From positions 1 through 9,376 of the forward strand of contig JAUIHD010000011.1 of NCBI GenBank assembly GCA_030432135.1: a stretch of DNA of 9,376 nucleotides, written 5' to 3'. This document shows, one piece after another, positions 1-5,981 of the stretch (its first letter is position 1; each line of letters begins with the position of its first letter). Source of the DNA: a bacterium. Its GTDB lineage: Bacteria; Patescibacteriota; Minisyncoccia; Phycocordibacterales; 1-14-0-10-42-12. A program made the translations under genes and the position numbers. The notes under the pieces were generated by a model. That model had not been told where the DNA came from. It saw nothing but the letters and a program-made list of their open reading frames with translations, and did no database searches.

Positions 1-1
1 A

Positions 2-1876
2 GTAGCAAAAAGTATTCTCAAAGAAGAACTTTCATATTTTTCTAAGAAAAAATATGATCTAGGATCTTTAGTGGAGATTCCTGTGCGCAACAAAAAGATG
101 TACGGCATTGTTCATAAAGTAGAGCCCGCACGAAACTTGAAAGCAGAACTTCGAGGTTCTTCTTTTGAACTAAAACAACTCAAAGAGAGCGCAAAAGTAA
201 ACAAGCTTCTGTCCCCCACTTTTGCAAAAGTTGCTGAAAAACTTGCGCTCTATCACGCTCATCCCTTGGGTATGATACTCGGCGCAATTGTGCCAGGGAA
301 AATTTTACACAACTTTGAAAAAATTCCTGAAGCTGTACAAAAACCCCACAAGGAATCAGTCGTCCCAGAAAAACTTATTTTTCAAGACGAAACTAAAAAA
401 CGTCTAGAGCACTACAGAGCTCTTATTCGTGAGTCCTTTGCACGCGGAAAATCTATATTTATTTTAGTTGCTCATACACAAGATGGTGCTCGTCTCGAAA
501 AAGAACTCCGGAAAGGTATAGAGGAATATTTAATAAATTTTACAAAAACACTTTCAGAGCAAGATCTTTTAGATCTATTTTCTAAAGCACGTACTGAAAA
601 ACATCCCCTCCTTATCATAGGCACAGGGAAATTTATTTCAATTGAACGACACGATATTGGCACACTTATAGTAGAAAGAGAATCGAGTCGTGCATACCGC
701 GGAATAGGAAGACCATACACAGACTATCGCATATGGGCTGAATATTACGCATCACAGATTGGTTCAGAAATTATTTTTGCAGACACTATGCTCAGGGTGG
801 AAACTATGGGTCGATATGAAAAAGGAGAACTTAATGAGCATATGCCATTGAAGCGCAAGATGAATCTTCCCCCACAAGTCGAGCTCGTTGACATGCGTGA
901 AAAAATGAATAAAAGAAATTATGATCCTACAACACTCTCACTTTCTATGAAAAAAGCTATCGAGAAATCACAAGAGGATGGCACTAAAATGGTTATCATC
1001 TCCGCACGCAAAGGACTTTCTCCTGTCACATACTGCAAAGACTGTGGCACTATTGTTGCGTGCCCAAACTGTAACGCCAACATGATCCTACATTCACATG
1101 CTCATGGTAATTTCTACCTCTGCCACAAATGTGGCGAAAAAAGTACTGCTGCACTCACTTGTAACCACTGTAATAGTTGGAACTTAGTTGCTTACGGCAC
1201 CGGTATTGAACGCGTCGAGAAAGAACTTCTCGAATTACTTCCTCGAAAACACATCATTCGACTCGACAAAGACACTGCGCCTACTCTCACAAAAGCAAGA
1301 GAACGAATAGAGGAATGGAAGCAAAATGGTGTCGTACTTCTCGGCACTGAGCGTATGCTCTCTTTTATACACGAAGCACGCGTATCTGTTCCTTATGCGG
1401 GGATTGCCGGTATAGACGCCCTCTTTTCTATTCCAGACTTTAGAATTTATGAACGAATTTTTTCTCTTATTGTATCCCTTGGTAGTTGCGTAAAGGAGAA
1501 GCTCATCATAGATACTCGCAACCCAGAACACCCACTCTTTAGTGCAATTGCCCGTAACGACCTAATGAACTTCTATAGAGAAGAGCTCGATCTACGTAAA
1601 CAACTCTCGTATCCCCCAGAAAGTGTTTTCATTAAAATCTCTCTTTCAGGGAAAAAAGAAGCTGTTATGAAAGATATGGAAAGTCTTAAGGAAACACTTC
1701 CTGAAAAAGATACTGTTTTGTTCCCCGCTCTTGTGCGCAGAAAAGGTCTCTATACTATGCACGCACTTCTAAAAATAGACTATGCTTCATGGCCCGATGA
1801 AAACCTCTCAAAAATACTCGCTTCCCTGCCCCCACGTTTCGTAGTACAGGTTGACCCAGAGTCTCTTCTATCGTAG
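2..1876 (+). CDS. priA: PriA-like primosomal protein N', 5'-truncated by window edge, helicase motifs degenerate
   Basis: This is the 3' part of a PriA homologue. The reading frame is open from base 2; the GTG at 71 is not a convincing start because the residues before it (ending ...YDLGSLVEIP) continue the PriA N-terminal DNA-binding domain. Numbering from that GTG, eight cysteines at 322, 325, 331, 334, 351, 354, 364 and 367 form the two-zinc module used for primosome assembly, and the C-terminal fold (NPEHPLF, LSYPPE) is also PriA-like. The ATPase core is not intact: the Walker A site is replaced by QDETKKRLEH (105-114), the DEEH box by ERES (202-205), and the AGRAGR arginine-finger motif by LIVSLGSC (466-473). 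Family knowledge: PriA reloads DnaB at collapsed forks, and actinobacterial PriA also lacks helicase motifs. I infer a structural, non-unwinding restart factor. It leads a priA-def-fmt block. Confidence 0.88.
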   Translation, partial: VAKSILKEELSYFSKKKYDLGSLVEIPVRNKKMYGIVHKVEPARNLKAELRGSSFELKQLKESAKVNKLLSPTFAKVAEKLALYHAHPLGMILGAIVPGKILHNFEKIPEAVQKPHKESVVPEKLIFQDETKKRLEHYRALIRESFARGKSIFILVAHTQDGARLEKELRKGIEEYLINFTKTLSEQDLLDLFSKARTEKHPLLIIGTGKFISIERHDIGTLIVERESSRAYRGIGRPYTDYRIWAEYYASQIGSEIIFADTMLRVETMGRYEKGELNEHMPLKRKMNLPPQVELVDMREKMNKRNYDPTTLSLSMKKAIEKSQEDGTKMVIISARKGLSPVTYCKDCGTIVACPNCNANMILHSHAHGNFYLCHKCGEKSTAALTCNHCNSWNLVAYGTGIERVEKELLELLPRKHIIRLDKDTAPTLTKARERIEEWKQNGVVLLGTERMLSFIHEARVSVPYAGIAGIDALFSIPDFRIYERIFSLIVSLGSCVKEKLIIDTRNPEHPLFSAIARNDLMNFYREELDLRKQLSYPPESVFIKISLSGKKEAVMKDMESLKETLPEKDTVLFPALVRRKGLYTMHALLKIDYASWPDENLSKILASLPPRFVVQVDPESLLS

Positions 1877-1900
1877 CTTCCCTGTATCACGTTTTTATTT

Positions 1901-1906
1901 TATAGT
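1901..1906 (+). promoter_or_regulatory. Possible -10 box for def
   Basis: TATAGT lies 10 bases before the def ATG at 1917, in a short AT-rich gap of 40 bases after priA. There is no Shine-Dalgarno match in the gap. It would give a transcript starting within a few bases of the ATG. No clear -35 is seen, so this is tentative. Confidence 0.3.
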
Positions 1907-1916
1907 GTAAAAAGCT

Positions 1917-2450
1917 ATGGTGACTAAAATTCTAGACAAAGATGACGATGTGCTTCGAAAGGTTGCGAAATCAGTACCACTCTCAGACATCGAGAGTATG
2001 GAGATTAAAAAGGTCATCAAAAATATGAAAGAAGCCCTCGCATCTCAAGACGATGGGGTGGCTATTGCCGCTCCTCAAATTGGCGTGTCACTCCGCATCT
2101 TTATCGTCTCTGGAAAAGTAGAGGCAATCAACAAAGGAGAAGAAATAAAAGAGGGAGAAAAAGTGCCTCACGAAGACGAGGTGTATATAAATCCTAAAAT
2201 AATTAAAGTTTCGAAAGAACGAGAAGATATGGAAGAAGGATGCCTGTCTGTCCGTTGGCAATATGGTTTTGTAAAACGTTCTCGGAAAGCAACCGTTGAA
2301 GCATATGATGAGCACGGCAAAAAATTCACCCGTGGCGCGAGCGGCCTCCTTGCACAAATATTTCAACACGAAACGGATCACCTAGATGGTGTGCTTTTTA
2401 TAGATAAAGCAAAAAACCTGCGAGAACAGGAACCGCCTGTAAAGAGCTAA
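1917..2450 (+). CDS. def: Peptide deformylase
   Basis: Removes the N-formyl group from nascent proteins in the cytoplasm. All three family motifs are present in order: GVAIAAPQIG (47-56, the GxGLAAPQ motif with a V/I variation), EGCLS (107-111) and HETDH (151-155). C109, H151 and H155 should bind the catalytic metal and E152 acts in catalysis. At 177 residues it has normal length. It carries a lysine/glutamate-rich insertion (about 70-85) between motifs 1 and 2. The ATG at 1917 is supported by the MVTKILDKDDDVLRKVA opening, typical of the family. It lies 40 bases after priA and 11 bases before fmt, whose product adds the formyl group that this enzyme removes; the pair is commonly co-transcribed in bacteria. 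Confidence 0.96.
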   Translation: MVTKILDKDDDVLRKVAKSVPLSDIESMEIKKVIKNMKEALASQDDGVAIAAPQIGVSLRIFIVSGKVEAINKGEEIKEGEKVPHEDEVYINPKIIKVSKEREDMEEGCLSVRWQYGFVKRSRKATVEAYDEHGKKFTRGASGLLAQIFQHETDHLDGVLFIDKAKNLREQEPPVKS

Positions 2451-2461
2451 GGAAAAATACT

Positions 2462-3346
2462 ATGGGTACTAAAAAACCAGAAAATATAAATTTTGTGTTC
2501 CTTGGAACGTCAACATTTTCAGTGGACATGCTTGAAGACCTTAAAGAAAAAGGGTTTATCCCTAAACTTATTATCGCCACACCAGACAAGCCCGCTGGCA
2601 GAAAAATGCTTCTCACATCGCCTCCTACAAAAGTGTGGGCCGAACAGTACAACATCCCTGTATGGCAGCCAGAAAATCTTAAAGGTGATGTTAAACAAGA
2701 AATCATAGCTCGCACAGAGTGCGAAAGCTTTGACCTCTTTATAGTAGTTTCTTACGGTATTATCATTCCGCAAACTGTGATAGATATTCCTGATAAAGGC
2801 ATCTTGAATGTTCATCCTTCCCTTCTGCCAAAACTCCGTGGTGCGTCTCCAATAGAAAGCACCATTTTGCAAGACGAAAATCCGGGAACAACCATTATGA
2901 AAATAGATGCAAAGATGGACCATGGGCCCCTCATCGCACAAGAAAATGTCTCTATCTCAGACTGGCCCCCATATCGAGAGGACTTGTACAAAGTTCTCAG
3001 AGAAAAAAGTGGTGAGCTACTCACAGAATCTATTATTCCATGGCTCTCTAATGAGATAGAAGAGGTCGTGCAAAACCATGATGATGCAACATTCTGCGGC
3101 AAATTCACAAAAGAAGACATGCTTATCGATCTCAGAGAAAGCCCAAAGGAAAACCTTAGAAAAATTAGGGCATTTTCAGGAATCGGCAATGCTTACTTTG
3201 TCGACAAAGACAAAAAAGGAAATGAAGTCCGAGTCAAAGTAACCCGTGCCCACATAGAAGACGACGCCCTCATTATAGAAAAAGTTATTCCTGCCGGAAA
3301 AAATGAGATGTTTTTCAGTGAATATGAGAAAAACATAAAAGCCTAG
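2462..3346 (+). CDS. fmt: Methionyl-tRNA formyltransferase
   Basis: Formylates Met-tRNA(fMet) with 10-formyltetrahydrofolate for translation initiation. The N-terminal Rossmann domain opens with FVFLGTSTFSVDML (11-24). The catalytic loop NVHPSLLPKLRG starts at N116 with H118, and the matching aspartate is D153 in KMDHGPL; together these give the Asn-His-Asp set of the family. The C-terminal part (from about 205, KFTKEDMLIDL) is the tRNA-binding barrel, slightly short; 294 residues compares with about 315 in E. coli. An AAGGA at 2449-2453, 8 bases before the ATG, is a plausible ribosome-binding site and is unusual in this window, fitting an internal operon gene. The stop codon overlaps by 4 bases with the stop of the convergent small gene on the other strand. 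Confidence 0.95.
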   Translation: MGTKKPENINFVFLGTSTFSVDMLEDLKEKGFIPKLIIATPDKPAGRKMLLTSPPTKVWAEQYNIPVWQPENLKGDVKQEIIARTECESFDLFIVVSYGIIIPQTVIDIPDKGILNVHPSLLPKLRGASPIESTILQDENPGTTIMKIDAKMDHGPLIAQENVSISDWPPYREDLYKVLREKSGELLTESIIPWLSNEIEEVVQNHDDATFCGKFTKEDMLIDLRESPKENLRKIRAFSGIGNAYFVDKDKKGNEVRVKVTRAHIEDDALIIEKVIPAGKNEMFFSEYEKNIKA

Positions 3347-3564
3347 TCGTAAGTCTCTATACTATATTTGTCATAGTGAGCCCCAGTGACTATATTGTTT
3401 GCTTTTGCCGCATACGAGTATGTAATGTGAAGTATAAATGCAATAGCTAACCCGCCAAGCAAGACAGATGCTGATACATATGGATTAGCTTTTCGTTTAA
3501 GATCTTGAGCAGTATTTACAGATTTGAGTCCAAAAGTTTTATATAAATACCCTTTTGATTTCAT
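3343..3564 (-). CDS. Small membrane protein, function unknown
   Basis: A 73-residue protein I do not recognise. The N-terminal half is basic (KSKGYLYKTFGLK, then DLKRKANPY) and is followed by one hydrophobic helix (about residues 31-52, SASVLLGGLAIAFILHITYSYA), so a single-pass inner-membrane protein with a short C-terminal tail is likely. The ATG is supported by an extended -10 box ending 6 bases upstream (TGgTAAAAT), the same arrangement as at other genes in this window. It sits 9 bases downstream of the hibernation factor on the same strand and converges on fmt with overlapping stop codons. Being short and unrecognised, its reality rests on the promoter, the helix and the snug fit between neighbours. 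Confidence 0.6.
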   Translation of the reverse strand: MKSKGYLYKTFGLKSVNTAQDLKRKANPYVSASVLLGGLAIAFILHITYSYAAKANNIVTGAHYDKYSIETYD

Positions 3565-3570
3565 CCAATT

Positions 3571-3579
3571 ATTTTACCA
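3571..3579 (-). promoter_or_regulatory. Extended -10 element for the small membrane protein gene
   Basis: On the minus strand, TGgTAAAAT ends 6 bases before the ATG at 3564. It lies at the end of the upstream hibernation-factor gene. The distance predicts a leaderless transcript. No clear -35 was seen. Confidence 0.45.
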
Positions 3580-3939
3580 TGTCAAACGACGAAGGAGCTT
3601 TTTGATTTGCCCTTGTCCACGACGAAGGAGCGTTTCGTGTTTATCTTTGTCACTCGTAAGTGCGTGCATAATTTCATCTTTCATTTTATCGATCGCAGCG
3701 AAGACATCTTCTGCATGAGCGGTTGTGTAGAGATTCCCCTTTCGTCGTCTGAGGTGGATTTCTGCTTTATAAATATCTCCTTTTTCATGATGTTCTGTTG
3801 TCTTCCCCACTTCTATTTCATAAAGAACAGTCTCATCGTTTTTATCAATAATTTTATCGACAGATTCGAGCTTTTTTTCTATATAACTCTTTATATCTGG
3901 AGTAAGTTCAATACGTGTTCCTAATATTTTGATATTCAT
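3574..3939 (-). CDS. hpf: Short-form ribosome hibernation promoting factor (HPF/YfiA, sigma-54 modulation family)
   Basis: Binds the 30S subunit near the decoding site and keeps ribosomes inactive in starvation. The opening MNIKILGTRIELTPDIKSYI and the central YKAEIHLRRRKG followed by AHAEDVFAAIDKMKDEI match the HPF/RaiA domain. I chose the ATG at 3939 because homology begins there; an in-frame ATG at 4008 would add 23 residues without family similarity and overlap the upstream gene. At 121 residues it is the short form, without the dimerising C-terminal domain of long HPF. The tail carries two LLRR blocks 11 residues apart, coded by identical 13-base repeats (3586-3598 and 3619-3631), giving a basic end that may contact rRNA. 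It lies in a minus-strand run with a DUF167 gene. Confidence 0.9.
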   Translation of the reverse strand: MNIKILGTRIELTPDIKSYIEKKLESVDKIIDKNDETVLYEIEVGKTTEHHEKGDIYKAEIHLRRRKGNLYTTAHAEDVFAAIDKMKDEIMHALTSDKDKHETLLRRGQGQIKKLLRRLTW

Positions 3940-3970
3940 ATAGTTGTATGTATGAGCTCGTAATAACCTA

Positions 3971-3979
3971 ATTATATCA
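3971..3979 (-). promoter_or_regulatory. Extended -10 promoter for hpf
   Basis: On the minus strand TGaTATAAT is a perfect extended -10. It lies 31 bases before the ATG at 3939, implying a leader of about 25 bases with no evident Shine-Dalgarno. It also supports the shorter HPF start, because the 4008 start would lie upstream of it. Confidence 0.5.
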
Positions 3980-3994
3980 CCAGATACTACTTCA

Positions 3995-4216
3995 TCATTC
4001 TTTAACACTAAACATTTTTATTCTATGCTGATGTCCTGAAATAAGCCTTACATCTTCTATTTTTTTATAAAAACGAGCGGCAAGCAGCTCTCGCACTCTA
4101 TGGTTTACCATATTCCGCTCTGGTTTGTCTTTGACAGAAATAACAAGTCTGTTTTCTCCTTTTGACTCTATATACTCTCTCTTGGCATTCGGAATAACCT
4201 TCACTCGTATATACAT
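3995..4216 (-). CDS. DUF167 / YggU family protein
   Basis: A 73-residue protein of the DUF167 (YggU) family, whose biochemical role is not established. It shows the family opening (MYIRVKVIPNAKREYIES), the central NRLVISVKDKPERNMVNHRVRELLAARF, and the closing VRLISGHQHRIKMF that corresponds to the usual VxIxxGxxxRxK. The common GKAN segment of the family is altered here to RNMVN, keeping only the asparagine. The ATG at 4216 is supported by an extended -10 (TGcAATAAT) ending 7 bases upstream. It is divergent from tRNA-Asn across a 51-base gap, and upstream of hpf on the same strand with its own promoter in between. Confidence 0.85.
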   Translation of the reverse strand: MYIRVKVIPNAKREYIESKGENRLVISVKDKPERNMVNHRVRELLAARFYKKIEDVRLISGHQHRIKMFSVKE

Positions 4217-4223
4217 ATATCCA

Positions 4224-4232
4224 ATTATTGCA
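4224..4232 (-). promoter_or_regulatory. Extended -10 element for the DUF167 gene
   Basis: Minus-strand TGcAATAAT ends 7 bases before the ATG at 4216, predicting a leaderless mRNA. It overlaps the -35 region of the divergent tRNA promoter. Confidence 0.4.
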
Positions 4233-4256
4233 TTTTAATGTTTATTTTCGTAGAAT
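4228..4256 (+). promoter_or_regulatory. Promoter of tRNA-Asn
   Basis: TTGCAT (4228-4233), a 17-base spacer and TAGAAT (4251-4256) precede the mature tRNA 5' end at 4268. The -35 is weak and the -10 matches 5 of 6. The elements overlap the divergent DUF167 promoter, so the two may compete for RNA polymerase. Confidence 0.5.
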
Positions 4257-4267
4257 GACTTTCGTAT

Positions 4268-4339
4268 TCCGGCGTAGCTCAGCGGTAGAGCGGTCGACTG
4301 TTAATCGATTGGTCGTAGGTTCGAATCCTACCGCCGGAG
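4268..4339 (+). tRNA. tRNA-Asn (anticodon GTT)
   Basis: A complete cloverleaf can be drawn. The acceptor stem is TCCGGCG with CGCCGGA, the D stem GCTC with GAGC, and the anticodon stem GTCGA with TCGAT (one G-U) around loop CTGTTAA, giving anticodon GTT. The variable loop is 5 bases and the T stem GTAGG with CCTAC encloses TTCGAAT. The discriminator base is G. The bases after it are CAA, so CCA is not encoded here and must be added enzymatically. The 3' half of this gene is copied twice downstream (see 4399-4506). Confidence 0.97.
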
Positions 4340-4346
4340 CAAGTGG

Positions 4347-4386
4347 AAATAAAAATCTTGTAAGAAATTACAGGATTTTTATTTTT
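4347..4386 (+). terminator. Intrinsic terminator of tRNA-Asn
   Basis: An almost perfect hairpin: AATAAAAATC pairs with GATTTTTATT, continuing through one T-G wobble and TGTAA/TTACA to a GAAA tetraloop, with a T-run closing the 3' arm. It begins 8 bases after the tRNA. Because the left arm is A-rich it may also act on transcription from the other direction. Confidence 0.8.
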
Positions 4387-4398
4387 GCTCTGATTTGA

Positions 4399-4506
4399 GG
4401 CGTGTAGGATTCGAACGGGAAGGGGTCGGGAAACGGAAGTTTCCCGTGGAGGAAGGATTCGGAAAACCGTGGGTTTCCGAGGTGTTCGTAGTCCTACCGC
4501 CGGAGC
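4399..4506. repeat. Folded element flanked by inverted copies of the tRNA-Asn 3' half
   Basis: This GC-rich block sits between the tRNA terminator and csoR. Its left arm (4399-4416) is the reverse complement of the tRNA-Asn T-arm and acceptor strand (4319-4335) with one inserted T. Its right arm (4484-4506) is a direct copy of the same tRNA segment, including 15 identical bases (4492-4506 against 4326-4340), with the T-loop bases AA changed to TAG. The arms pair as GGCG (bulged T) GTAGGA, a 2/3 internal loop, then CGAAC. Inside are two related hairpins: CGGGAAAC/GTTTCCCG with a GGAA loop (4427-4446) and TCGGAAA/TTTCCGA with an 8-base loop (4459-4480). The whole could fold as a three-way junction, as DNA cruciform or RNA. 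No coding sequence is supported. Its nature (small mobile element, attachment-site remnant or structured RNA) is open. Confidence 0.75.
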
Positions 4507-4555
4507 CATCAAATTGACAATATATAATAAATATTGTCTTTTGTTTTAATGTCTA

Positions 4556-4585
4556 TTTACCTAGTATACCCCCTTGGGGTATACT
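4556..4585 (+). promoter_or_regulatory. csoR promoter with embedded CsoR operator
   Basis: At 4564-4584 two 9-base arms, GTATACCCC and its exact complement, are separated by CTT; this is the known CsoR-type operator pattern (inverted TACCCC). The -10 box TATACT (4580-4585) is inside the right arm, and a candidate -35 TTTACC (4556-4561) is 18 bases upstream, so bound CsoR would block RNA polymerase. The ATG at 4592 follows the -10 by only 6 bases, predicting a leaderless transcript. Autorepression relieved by Cu(I) is inferred. Confidence 0.85.
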
Positions 4586-4591
4586 GTTTTT

Positions 4592-4852
4592 ATGAAGAAT
4601 GATAAAGAAAATATTCAAAGAAGACTAAAGAGAATTGAAGGACAAATTCGAGGTCTTCAAAAAATGGTTGATGAGAATAAATATTGTGTTGATGTGATTA
4701 CCCAAACCTCTGCCATTCGAAATGCCCTCAAAGGAGTTGAGGATGTCTTATTGGAAAGTCATTTGTCTTCTTGTGTAGTTAGTCAAATTAAATCTGGAAA
4801 ACAAGAAAAAGCTGTTGCAGAAATTATTAAAGTTTACAAATTAAAAAAATAG
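4592..4852 (+). CDS. csoR: CsoR-family copper-sensing transcriptional repressor
   Basis: An 86-residue all-helical DUF156-family regulator. The opening KENIQRRLKRIEGQIRGLQKM is the family signature. The Cu(I) ligands of CsoR are all in place as C32, H57 and C61, and the second-shell residues Y31 and E77 align with Tyr35 and Glu81 of the mycobacterial protein. This marks it as a copper sensor rather than a nickel (RcnR) or persulfide (CstR) member. A TTG at 4574 would add six residues but lies inside the operator and ahead of any transcript from TATACT, so the ATG at 4592 is used. It is followed after one base by a membrane protein gene and then by a His/Cys-rich protein gene, forming a likely operon under its own control. 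Confidence 0.92.
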   Translation: MKNDKENIQRRLKRIEGQIRGLQKMVDENKYCVDVITQTSAIRNALKGVEDVLLESHLSSCVVSQIKSGKQEKAVAEIIKVYKLKK

Positions 4853-4853
4853 T

Positions 4854-5369
4854 ATGGAGCACGACCACATCATGCATAGACCAAAACATACCTTAAAAGA
4901 TTTTCTACCTCTTATAAGTATTCTTGCTGTAATTGTTCTCTTCACAGCCTACATGTTAAGTACGACTAGTAGTCCTGACGTAATGTTTGGCATGAGAATG
5001 TTTATGTCTGGGTTTTTCCTCATTTTCGGTGTCTTTAAGATAATTAAATGGAAAGGATTTGTTCAGGCGTATCAAGAATATGATGTGTTAGCGAAGAAAA
5101 GTATATTTTATGCGTACCTATATCCTTTGATTGAGATTGGACTGGGACTAGCTTATTTCTTTGCTCTGAATTTGCTACTGACAAATATCATTACTCTCAT
5201 AATTATGCTCATAGGAAGTTATGGAGTGTGGCTTAAGTTAAAAGAAAAAGAAGATATTCCCTGTGCGTGCTTAGGTGTTGTCTTCAAACTTCCCATGACA
5301 AAAGTAACCTTATTTGAAGATTTATTGATGGCACTAATGGCTGTAACAATGATTAGTATTTTAATTTAG
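4854..5369 (+). CDS. MauE/DoxX-like membrane protein, probably copper-linked
   Basis: A 171-residue protein with about five hydrophobic helices (near 17-35, 46-64, 84-104, 108-126 and 152-171). The segment IPCACLGVVFKLPMTKVTLFEDL puts a CxC pair (C137, C139) at a membrane edge just before the last helix, as in MauE/DoxX-type redox-associated membrane proteins. Such proteins handle disulfides or metals; the exact reaction here is unknown. The N-terminus is histidine-rich (H3, H5, H8, H12), suggesting metal contact on one face. The ATG lies one base after the csoR stop with no Shine-Dalgarno, so translation is probably coupled. The csoR context points to copper handling; the substrate is inference. 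Confidence 0.7.
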   Translation: MEHDHIMHRPKHTLKDFLPLISILAVIVLFTAYMLSTTSSPDVMFGMRMFMSGFFLIFGVFKIIKWKGFVQAYQEYDVLAKKSIFYAYLYPLIEIGLGLAYFFALNLLLTNIITLIIMLIGSYGVWLKLKEKEDIPCACLGVVFKLPMTKVTLFEDLLMALMAVTMISILI

Positions 5370-5374
5370 AAAAC

Positions 5375-5848
5375 ATGAATAAAGGAAAAGTAATAGCTTT
5401 AGTAGCAGTTTTGTTGGTAGTAGGACTTTTTATGTGGGGTAAGAAGACTCAACAGGATAATATTGTTTATTTTGGAGACACAAATATAGCGTGTCTTACT
5501 CATGGACATCAAACCGTGGCCGAGCACATCCATCCTATTATGAAAATAACTGTTGATGGAGAACCTGAACAAATCCCTGCAAACATTGGTATTACTAGTA
5601 CATGTATGTCTGAACTTCATACTCATGATGCAACAGGAACAATTCATGCAGAATCATTTCTTACTGATAGAATAAGCGAATTCAACTTGAGTGATTTCTT
5701 CTCTGTATGGGGCCAAAGTCATGTGAGAGATGGATACGATGTAGAAATTATGCAAGACGGAGTAGTAAAAAATTCTATTGAAGATGTGAAATTTATTGAC
5801 CATTCAGTTATAGAACTAAACTACATCTCTAAGAGTTCTGAAATGTAG
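5375..5848 (+). CDS. Membrane-anchored His/Cys-rich extracytoplasmic protein, possible copper binder
   Basis: A 157-residue protein with an N-terminal hydrophobic anchor or uncleaved signal (about 5-22, preceded by two lysines and followed by GKK). There is no lipobox cysteine. The exported part has a dense set of possible metal ligands: C40, H43, H45, H51, H53, C77, H82, H84 and H91, arranged in THGH, EHIHP and LHTHD motifs, then TGTIHAES and a NLSDFFSVWG ending. I recall this LHTHD/GxIHxES/FFxxWG pattern from uncharacterised exported proteins but can assign no named function. It is third in the csoR operon, 5 bases after the MauE-like gene, without a Shine-Dalgarno. A role in binding or delivering copper outside the cytoplasm is inferred from ligands and context only. 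Confidence 0.7.
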   Translation: MNKGKVIALVAVLLVVGLFMWGKKTQQDNIVYFGDTNIACLTHGHQTVAEHIHPIMKITVDGEPEQIPANIGITSTCMSELHTHDATGTIHAESFLTDRISEFNLSDFFSVWGQSHVRDGYDVEIMQDGVVKNSIEDVKFIDHSVIELNYISKSSEM

Positions 5849-5946
5849 ACTCAGTAACCATTTCTAAAATACCACTAAACTGTAATTCACTCTTAATTCT
5901 TTTCCAATTAACGGTTCTGAATGCGTCCAGTAGGGGGAGCTAAGTA

Positions 5947-5975
5947 TTGACTTTTGTATAAATATACTATATAAT
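5947..5975 (+). promoter_or_regulatory. Near-consensus sigma-70-type promoter
   Basis: TTGACT (5947-5952), a 17-base spacer and TATAAT (5970-5975): 5 of 6 and 6 of 6 matches. It is the strongest promoter in the window and drives the leader and 91-residue protein that follow. The 98 bases between the copper operon and this promoter (5849-5946) show no gene and no clear terminator. Confidence 0.85.
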
Positions 5976-5981
5976 TTAAAG

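Noticed and set aside
2519..3189. Two minus-strand ORFs (140 and 125 residues) opposite fmt
   Set aside because: Both are antisense to fmt, whose catalytic motifs are intact; their composition is that of shadow frames.
3940..4008. Longer HPF start at 4008
   Set aside because: The extra 23 residues have no family similarity, overlap the DUF167 gene, and lie upstream of the extended -10 at 3971-3979.
4399..4506. Integron attC site
   Set aside because: The size and imperfect palindrome fit loosely, but the bases beside AAC and GTT do not match the required RYYYAAC and GTTRRRY cores, and there is no integrase or cassette array.
4279..4512. Minus-strand 77-residue ORF across tRNA-Asn and the downstream element
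   Set aside because: It translates the complement of the tRNA (the familiar spurious phrase GGRIRTYDQSINSRPLYR) and the hairpin element; there is no promoter or family match.
4574..4591. Upstream TTG start for csoR
   Set aside because: It lies inside the operator and -10 region, so a transcript from that promoter would not contain it; the ATG at 4592 fits the family start.
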